Part shown: one piece after another, positions 58,793 through 64,000 of the stretch
How positions within the stretch are numbered: the first letter of the stretch is position 1
How the letters are laid out: every line of letters starts with the position of its first letter
Assembly (NCBI RefSeq): GCF_905397285.1
Contig: NZ_CAJPUX010000001.1
Location: forward strand, 1,488,001-1,552,000
DNA length: 64,000 bases
Direction of reading: 5' to 3'
Source: Cupriavidus plantarum
GTDB lineage: Bacteria; Pseudomonadota; Gammaproteobacteria; Burkholderiales; Burkholderiaceae
Notes under the pieces: generated by a model
The model's database searches: none
Told to the model about the DNA's origin: nothing
Seen by the model: only the letters and a program-made list of their open reading frames with translations
Position numbers and translations under genes: made by a program

Positions 58793-60535
58793 TCAATGCG
58801 AATGTCGCGGAACATCGGCGCCCCGGCATCCCACCAGAAAGTCCAGATCGCACCCCTCATCGGCCTGCAGCACATGCTCGACATACAGCCGCTGATACCC
58901 GCCCTTGCCGGCACGCGTATCCGGCTCGGGCGGCCTGAAGCCTTCCATGCGTTCCGCGAGCTGTTCCTGCGACACATCGAGATGCAGGCGGCCCGCCTCG
59001 CAATCGAGTTCGATCCAATCGCCATCGCGCACGGCCGCCAATGGCCCACCGGCCGCGGCTTCCGGCGCGACATGCAGCACGACGGTGCCATAGGCCGTGC
59101 CGCTCATGCGCGCATCGGAGATCCGCACCATGTCCTTGACGCCCTGCCGCAGCAGCTTCGGCGGCAGGCCCATGTTGCCGACCTCCGCCATGCCCGGATA
59201 GCCTTTCGGGCCGCAGTTCTTCATGACGAGAATCGAGTCCGCGTCGACATCGAGCGATTCATCGACGATGCGCGCCTTGTAATGTTCGAGGTTTTCAAAC
59301 ACCACCGCCCGGCCGCGATGCTTGAGCAGGGAAGGCGTGGCAGCCGAGGGCTTGAGCACCGCGCCGCGCGGCGCCAGGTTGCCCCGCAGGACGCGAATGC
59401 CGCCGTCCTGCATCAAGGGGTTGTCCAGCGTGCGGATGACCTCGTCATTGAAGTTCGGCGCGGCCTTCACGTTGTCCCAAAGCGACTGCCCGTTGACCGT
59501 CAACGCATCCGGGTGCGGCAGCAATCCGGCTTCACCGAGCCGGCGCAGCACCGCCGGCAGTCCGCCCGCGTAGTAAAACTCCTCCATCAGGAAACGCCCC
59601 GACGGCATGAGGTCGACGATGGTTGGCGTATCGCGGCCAATGCGCGTCCAATCCTCGAGCTCGAGCGGCACGCCAATGCGGCCCGCGATGGCCTTGAGGT
59701 GAATCACCGCATTGGTGGAGCCGCCGATCGCCGCATTGGTGCGGATCGCATTCTCGAAGGCCTCGCGCGTGAGAATCTTCGACAGCGTGAGGCCCTCCTT
59801 CGCCATGTCGACAATGCGGATGCCGGACATATGCGCGAGCACGTAGCGTCGCGCATCCACGGCCGGAATGGCGGCGTTGTGCGGCAGCGTGGTACCGAGC
59901 GCCTCGGCCATGCAGGCCATCGTCGAGGCCGTGCCCATCGTGTTGCAGGTGCCCGCCGAGCGCGACATGCCTGCCTCCGCCGACAGGAAATGATGAAGGT
60001 CGATCTCTCCGGCCTTCAGCGATTCATGCAACTGCCATACCGCGGTACCGGAGCCGATGTCCTTGCCATCGAGCTTGCCGTTGAGCATCGGGCCGCCGCT
60101 GACGACGATGGCGGGCACATCGCAGCTGGCCGCGCCCATGAGCAGCGCGGGCGTGGTCTTGTCGCAGCCGGCGAGCAGCACGACGGCATCGATCGGATTG
60201 CCGCGGATGGCTTCTTCCACATCCATCGCCGCGAGATTGCGCGTGAGCATCGCGCTCGGACGCAGATTCGACTCGCCATTCGAGAACACCGGAAACTCGA
60301 CGGGGAAGCCGCCGGCTTCATAGATCCCGCGCTTGACGTGCTCCGCGATCTTGCGGAAATGCGCATTGCAGGGCGTGAGCTCCGACCACGTATTGCAGAT
60401 GCCGACGATCGGTCGTCCATCGAATTCGTGATTGGGAATGCCCTGGTTTTTCATCCAGCTGCGGTACATGAAGCCGTTCTTGTCGGCAGTGCCGAACCAT
60501 TCGGTGGAACGGAGCTTTTTCTTCGAATCCGGCAT
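58793..60535 (-). CDS. IlvD/Edd-family sugar-acid dehydratase, L-arabinonate dehydratase-like
   Basis: A 580-residue dehydratase. The three cluster cysteines are C56 (SELTPCN), C124 (LAGCDKT) and C197 (AGTCNTMG), with K126 as the likely carbamylated lysine. The spacing equals that of the Rhizobium leguminosarum L-arabinonate dehydratase (cysteines 59, 127 and 200 as I recall), which carries a 2Fe-2S cluster. It dehydrates an aldonic acid to a 2-keto-3-deoxy acid. The exact sugar acid is not fixed by sequence. It is the first gene of the operon, divergent from a LysR regulator. Confidence 0.88.
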   Translation of the reverse strand: MPDSKKKLRSTEWFGTADKNGFMYRSWMKNQGIPNHEFDGRPIVGICNTWSELTPCNAHFRKIAEHVKRGIYEAGGFPVEFPVFSNGESNLRPSAMLTRNLAAMDVEEAIRGNPIDAVVLLAGCDKTTPALLMGAASCDVPAIVVSGGPMLNGKLDGKDIGSGTAVWQLHESLKAGEIDLHHFLSAEAGMSRSAGTCNTMGTASTMACMAEALGTTLPHNAAIPAVDARRYVLAHMSGIRIVDMAKEGLTLSKILTREAFENAIRTNAAIGGSTNAVIHLKAIAGRIGVPLELEDWTRIGRDTPTIVDLMPSGRFLMEEFYYAGGLPAVLRRLGEAGLLPHPDALTVNGQSLWDNVKAAPNFNDEVIRTLDNPLMQDGGIRVLRGNLAPRGAVLKPSAATPSLLKHRGRAVVFENLEHYKARIVDESLDVDADSILVMKNCGPKGYPGMAEVGNMGLPPKLLRQGVKDMVRISDARMSGTAYGTVVLHVAPEAAAGGPLAAVRDGDWIELDCEAGRLHLDVSQEQLAERMEGFRPPEPDTRAGKGGYQRLYVEHVLQADEGCDLDFLVGCRGADVPRHSH

Positions 60536-60715
60536 GGATATTCCTGACGTCTTTTGGGGAATGGCGGGGGAAAGCAAAGGAACAGCGCGCGGCCAGGGGG
60601 CGGGATTGTCTCCGTAGGCACTGCACCGAGGGTGCGCGCTTTTTCGCTTTTCTTTTCTCTGGCGGGAGTGTACAAACGCGACGAATATCCTTCTAATGAA
60701 GAATCACGCGGTTGC

Positions 60716-60733
60716 GATATCCATTCGGATATC
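60716..60733. promoter_or_regulatory. LysR-type operator candidate between the dehydratase operon and its regulator
   Basis: GATATCC-ATTC-GGATATC is a perfect 7-bp inverted repeat with a 4-bp spacer, 27 bp before the LysR start. A second ATATCC half-site lies upstream at about 60685-60690. It is placed as expected for autoregulation and control of the divergent operon. The rest of 60536-60759 has no other feature I can support. Confidence 0.55.
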
Positions 60734-60759
60734 AGTAGAAACCCTCATTCATTGAGACC

Positions 60760-61719
60760 ATGAGCACGTCCCCGTGGTACGTCCGCGCCCGCCTGAAGAC
60801 CCGCCAGTTGATGCTGCTGGTCGCGCTGGACGAGGAAGGCAACATCCATCGCGCGGCGGAAGCGCTCAACATGACACAGCCGGCGGCATCGAAGCTGTTG
60901 CGCGAACTGGAAACCATGCTCGACGTTCCGCTTTTCGAGCGATTGCCCAGAGGCATGCGCCCCACGCTCTATGGCGAAGCCATGATCCGACATGCCCGCG
61001 CGGTCGTCGGCAGCCTCGATCAGGCGCAGGAAGAAGTCATGGGTCTGAAGGCGGGCCAACGCGGCCACGTCGCGGTAGGCGTGATCACCTCGCCCGCGGT
61101 AAAACTGCTGCCGCCCGCCATCGCCGCCCTCAAACGCGACAACCCGGGCGTGCGCGTGACGCTGGAGATCGAGAACAGCAACGTCCTGCTGGAGAGACTC
61201 GCGCAAGAGAAGCTGGATGTGGTCATCGGCCGCTTATCGGCGGAACACGACAAGCTACCGCTCCGCTACCGTCCGATGTCCGACGAACCGGTGTGCGTTG
61301 TCGCAAGAGCCGGCCATCCACTGCTGAGCGCCGGCGCGCTGACCCTGGAGACCGTGGCCAACGCCTGCTGGGTCGTCCCGCCCGACGGTACAGTGCTGCG
61401 ACACCGCTTCGACGTCATGTTCCGCCGCGCGAGTCTGGTCCCGCCACGCGACATCGTGGAAACCTCCGCCCTCCTCTTCGTGACGCGCATGCTGGAACTC
61501 AGCGACATGCTTGCGGTGCTGGCGGCAGACGTCGCCGAATACTATGCGCGGCATGGGATGCTGGAGATATTGCCCCTCGAGGTGCCATGCCACATGGACG
61601 ACTTCGGTTTGATTACCCGGACAGACAGACTGCTGTCGCCCGCGGCGGAGCGGATGGTGGAGGCGCTGCGCGGGGCGGTGTGGGAGGTGTATGGGGTGAG
61701 GTGGGACGAGAGGAGTTGA
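60760..61719 (+). CDS. LysR-family regulator of the sugar-acid operon (GbpR-like)
   Basis: A 319-residue LysR protein. It starts MSTSPWYVRARLKTRQLMLLVALDEEGNIHRAAEAL, typical of the GbpR/galactose-binding-protein regulator group, with HTH residues to about 65. The effector domain spans 95-305. It is divergent from the IlvD-type gene with a palindrome between them, so it very likely controls the operon in response to the sugar acid or a product. Confidence 0.88.
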   Translation: MSTSPWYVRARLKTRQLMLLVALDEEGNIHRAAEALNMTQPAASKLLRELETMLDVPLFERLPRGMRPTLYGEAMIRHARAVVGSLDQAQEEVMGLKAGQRGHVAVGVITSPAVKLLPPAIAALKRDNPGVRVTLEIENSNVLLERLAQEKLDVVIGRLSAEHDKLPLRYRPMSDEPVCVVARAGHPLLSAGALTLETVANACWVVPPDGTVLRHRFDVMFRRASLVPPRDIVETSALLFVTRMLELSDMLAVLAADVAEYYARHGMLEILPLEVPCHMDDFGLITRTDRLLSPAAERMVEALRGAVWEVYGVRWDERS

Positions 61720-61786
61720 ACGCTTCCTAAGGCGATGGCTTATGCTCGCTCGAGCGATATACGCGAAACAAGCCAAGGAGCGAACG

Positions 61787-62314
61787 ATGAATAAAATTTC
61801 CCGGCGTTTTTGCAAGGCAAAGCTCATGACGCTCTGCACGGTGGCCGCCCTCGCCGCCTGCGCGTCGCAGAAGGTCTCGGCGCCTCCCGACCTGCAGCCC
61901 GCCGACGCGCAGGGCACCGTCGCGGTCATGCACGCATCGGGCGTGCAGATCTACCAATGCAAACGCGCCGCCGATGGCCGGCTGGCGTGGACATTCGTAG
62001 CGCCGGAGGCCACGCTGCAAGACGACGGCGGACGCGTCACCGTCAAGCATTACGCCGGACCCAGCTGGGAAGCACCCGATGGCAGCAAGGTGACCGGAAA
62101 GGTGTTGCGACAGGCGCCGAACGCCAGCCAGCCGGATAGCATCCCACTGCTGCTATTGCAGGCCACGAATGCTGGCGGACCGGGCCTGCTGTCGAAGACG
62201 CGATACGTGCAACGCCTGAACACTTCCGGCGGGCTGGCACCGGCACAGGCTTGCTCGCAGGAAGGCCAGGAAAGCCGTGTCCCGTATCGCGCGGATTACG
62301 TTTTTCTGAAATAG
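61787..62314 (+). CDS. DUF3455-family lipoprotein
   Basis: A 175-residue predicted lipoprotein. The signal peptide ends in the lipobox LAAC (about residues 22-25). The body matches the DUF3455 family: GVQIYQCKRAADGRLAWTFVAPEATL, then AGPSWEAPDGSKVTG and a late KTRYVQRLNTSGG. Such proteins are secreted, of unknown function, and found in bacteria and fungi. AAGGAG precedes the ATG at 61787. No operon partner. Confidence 0.84.
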   Translation: MNKISRRFCKAKLMTLCTVAALAACASQKVSAPPDLQPADAQGTVAVMHASGVQIYQCKRAADGRLAWTFVAPEATLQDDGGRVTVKHYAGPSWEAPDGSKVTGKVLRQAPNASQPDSIPLLLLQATNAGGPGLLSKTRYVQRLNTSGGLAPAQACSQEGQESRVPYRADYVFLK

Positions 62315-62323
62315 CGACGCGTC

Positions 62324-63814
62324 CTACTCGGGTTGGGGCGCATACGGATACATTGCATTCGAACGGAAAAACACCCCGTCGGGTGTGAGTACAACCGCCG
62401 TAGAGTTCGTCATGCCGTCGGCGTCATGGTCGCCATGACAAAGGTGCAGCCGCGCACCTTCGATGCGGTACTGGTCCCCCAGCGCCAGTAATCCCAACTC
62501 GTTTTCGTAGCTCCCCGAGTCGCTGTCAATCGGCATGATCATGCCTCCGACGAACATGTAGCCAATGTCATGCGCCCCGTTCTCACGCATTTGTGTATCG
62601 ATTTCATGCATCGCCTCTGCCGGCGTGGCTCCGGCCCCGGAGTAGTGATATACGCCAAGTACCGTCTCGCCGGAGCCCGTCACCCCGCGCGCGCAGATCG
62701 CAATGCATGGCCCCAGTCCGTCGGTCCCGATATGTAAGCCGTTGCCTCCCGTGATGACCTGACAATCGTCCATCCCCACGTCAACGACGTCCCGGAAGGC
62801 GAAGGCATTGGTTTCCTGGAGGCGATGGATGTCGCCTCCTCGAAAGTACTCGGGGTAATCCTTTCGCAACTGCATATAAGGGGCGACATCGCGTTCCTCC
62901 AACGCTCGATGTCGTTCGCTCATTGGCATCAGTGTGCGGCGAGAATCGTATGGCATCACCTGCGCCCCGCCAGGTATCACGGCATGGCCGGGATGGCCGC
63001 TGCCGGACGCCATCGGGTTGCCGGGCGCATGCAATACGACAGGCGGCGACGCCTCGAATCGAATCGTTCTTCTCGGCGGGTTCAGGTCGATTTGCTGCAG
63101 CACACCGTGGCGGACCGTTGCGGTGACGCGGAGCGGCACGGTGCCGGGATACATCTGAATAGAGAAGGATCTCTGTACAACGCCATCGGCGGACTGCCGC
63201 TCCGATACCGCGCTGACTGGACGATTGCCCGGATTCAGCGCTGCGTTCAGCGGTCCGCGGGTCAGACCGTCGATCTGTTGCGCGAGCGGTGGCACATGAC
63301 TGGCGATTTGCGTGGCCCCAATGTGCCAAGGACTGATTGGTGTCGCCGGTTGCGTCTGCAGCGCTGGCATGGCCTGCCGCAAGTGCGGGGGATAGAAATG
63401 GCCTCCGTGCGCAAGGGGAGCATGATTCGCGGGGGCGGAAGACGGCCCGGCACCGGGCGTCTGCGTCGGGCCGTAATAGTGAAAGCCGGCCCGACCGTGG
63501 CCTTGCTCGTGGTCTTGCTCGTGGCCTTGCGGATACCTCGGATCGCCCCCTCCCCAACGGTTCATACCGCCGCGAACTTGCGCGTGCTCATCGGAGAGAG
63601 CCCTGGCCAAGCCGTTGCGGCGACGATCCGTAACTGGCGGGTTGCTGATGGAATCCACGCCCTCATTGGACCTCGGCATGCGCCTGTCCAGCCCCGGGGG
63701 GACGTCTCTCGGCATGCGGGCAGAGCCTCTTGGGCTCGATGTCCTGGCAGGAGATGTCGTGAAATCGAGCGAGCCGATCGAGTTGCCGCCTGAAATCTTT
63801 GGAGAAAATACCAT
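62324..63814 (-). CDS. Putative secreted effector with a CheD-like deamidase domain
   Basis: A 496-residue protein I do not recognise as a whole. Residues 1 to about 230 are rich in Pro, Gly, Ser, Arg and His with little predicted structure and no signal peptide, which resembles type III effector N-termini. The C-terminus contains TDGLGPCIAICARG (364-377), which aligns with the T-x-GLGSC motif of CheD. Its triad would be T364, C370 and H390 (GVYHYSG), followed by a Gly-Gly strand (FVGGMIM). CheD and the toxin BLF1 use the same Thr-Cys-His arrangement to deamidate glutamine. No chemotaxis genes are nearby. G+C is lower than around it. Confidence 0.7.
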   Translation of the reverse strand: MVFSPKISGGNSIGSLDFTTSPARTSSPRGSARMPRDVPPGLDRRMPRSNEGVDSISNPPVTDRRRNGLARALSDEHAQVRGGMNRWGGGDPRYPQGHEQDHEQGHGRAGFHYYGPTQTPGAGPSSAPANHAPLAHGGHFYPPHLRQAMPALQTQPATPISPWHIGATQIASHVPPLAQQIDGLTRGPLNAALNPGNRPVSAVSERQSADGVVQRSFSIQMYPGTVPLRVTATVRHGVLQQIDLNPPRRTIRFEASPPVVLHAPGNPMASGSGHPGHAVIPGGAQVMPYDSRRTLMPMSERHRALEERDVAPYMQLRKDYPEYFRGGDIHRLQETNAFAFRDVVDVGMDDCQVITGGNGLHIGTDGLGPCIAICARGVTGSGETVLGVYHYSGAGATPAEAMHEIDTQMRENGAHDIGYMFVGGMIMPIDSDSGSYENELGLLALGDQYRIEGARLHLCHGDHDADGMTNSTAVVLTPDGVFFRSNAMYPYAPQPE

Positions 63815-63832
63815 TGCCTAGGGTCATCCATG

Positions 63833-63863
63833 TTGATCGATCCGATATATTCGGACCCATCAA
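63833..63863. promoter_or_regulatory. Nested inverted repeat upstream of the CheD-like gene
   Basis: TCCGA-TATAT-TCGGA forms the core (63841-63855), flanked symmetrically by TTGAT (63833-63837) and ATCAA (63859-63863). It lies 20-50 bp upstream of the start at 63814, so it may be an operator or overlap the promoter. Confidence 0.45.
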
Positions 63864-64000
63864 CAAGGAGACAGCGGCCGTCACCGCCGCGAAGGGCGCC
63901 AAAAACGAAGCGAAGCTACGGATTCATCGTTCCCACAGGTCGTTTGCAGCGCGCCCGTGCTTTTCCACGGCAAAGCTCGGAAGGAACCGCTTCAGGCGTC
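63864..64000. other. Right edge, no gene identified
   Basis: These 137 bp contain several CGAA/TTCG tetranucleotides near 63889-63914 but no open frame I can support. The sequence is probably the remaining promoter region of the CheD-like gene or the end of a gene beyond the window. Confidence 0.3.

Noticed and set aside
63885-63920. Possible plant-inducible-promoter (PIP/hrpII) box from repeated TTCG on the minus strand
   Set aside because: The best pair is TTCG-N17-TTCG, one base longer than the TTCG-N16-TTCG consensus, and no matched -10 box could be placed. It would be of interest if a type III secretion system is found in this genome.

Overview
The window looks like a chromosomal or chromid segment of a high-G+C beta-proteobacterium of the Burkholderiaceae, most plausibly Cupriavidus or a close relative. 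This is inferred from the Bug/TctC-type solute receptors, the trimeric-porin type, the many LysR regulators and the codon use. There are about 50 protein genes, no rRNA or tRNA gene that I can see, no CRISPR array and no recognisable insertion sequence.

Layout. (1) 1-10817, minus strand: a tightly overlapping aryl-polyene (APE) pigment operon, cut by the left edge. In transcription order it holds a KS-like/chain-length factor, a lysophospholipid acyltransferase, two acyl carrier proteins, a COG4648 membrane protein, an acyl-AMP ligase fused to a FabZ-like dehydratase, a GT2 glycosyltransferase, an LpxL-like acyltransferase, a thioesterase, a LolA-like carrier, an MMPL exporter, a DUF3261 lipoprotein and the start of a ketosynthase. 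An AraC regulator lies upstream on the same strand. (2) 12290-26649: mixed genes: a small membrane protein and UvrA2, an EamA exporter with a divergent LysR, a porin, a ribbon-helix-helix regulator with a clear promoter and palindrome, a PHB-depolymerase-like esterase, cytochrome P460, an isochorismatase-family hydrolase, a soluble GAF histidine kinase, a YdeP-type molybdoenzyme and a catalase-like protein. (3) 26832-36854: an epoxide-hydrolase-like enzyme, a lone tyrosine recombinase, two FUSC efflux proteins, a LysR regulator and an acetyl-CoA hydrolase/transferase. (4) 36980-45004: an exported argininosuccinate-lyase-like protein, then an operon (OB-fold protein, thiolase, SDR, enoyl-CoA hydratase, Bug receptor, CaiB-type CoA-transferase) with a convergent LysR. 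This looks like uptake and CoA-dependent breakdown of an unknown organic acid. (5) 45056-52905: a YghU-type glutathione enzyme, a DJ-1/PfpI protein, RecQ, a DHDPS-family lyase, and a TonB siderophore receptor with its Fe(II) dioxygenase behind a good Fur box. (6) 53249-61719: a catabolic operon containing LeuD, LeuC, a Bug receptor, a DHDPS-family dehydratase, an MFS permease and an L-arabinonate-dehydratase-like IlvD protein, divergent from a LysR regulator. (7) 61787-64000: a DUF3455 lipoprotein and a lower-G+C gene whose C-terminus carries a CheD-like Thr-Cys-His deamidase signature behind a long disordered N-terminus.

The strongest candidate for something undescribed is the last gene (62324-63814), a possible secreted glutamine deamidase. 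Next come the exported lyase at 36980-38491, the LeuCD genes joined to a sugar-acid operon, and a window-wide pattern of in-frame short tandem repeats (often 12 bp) inside otherwise conserved genes.
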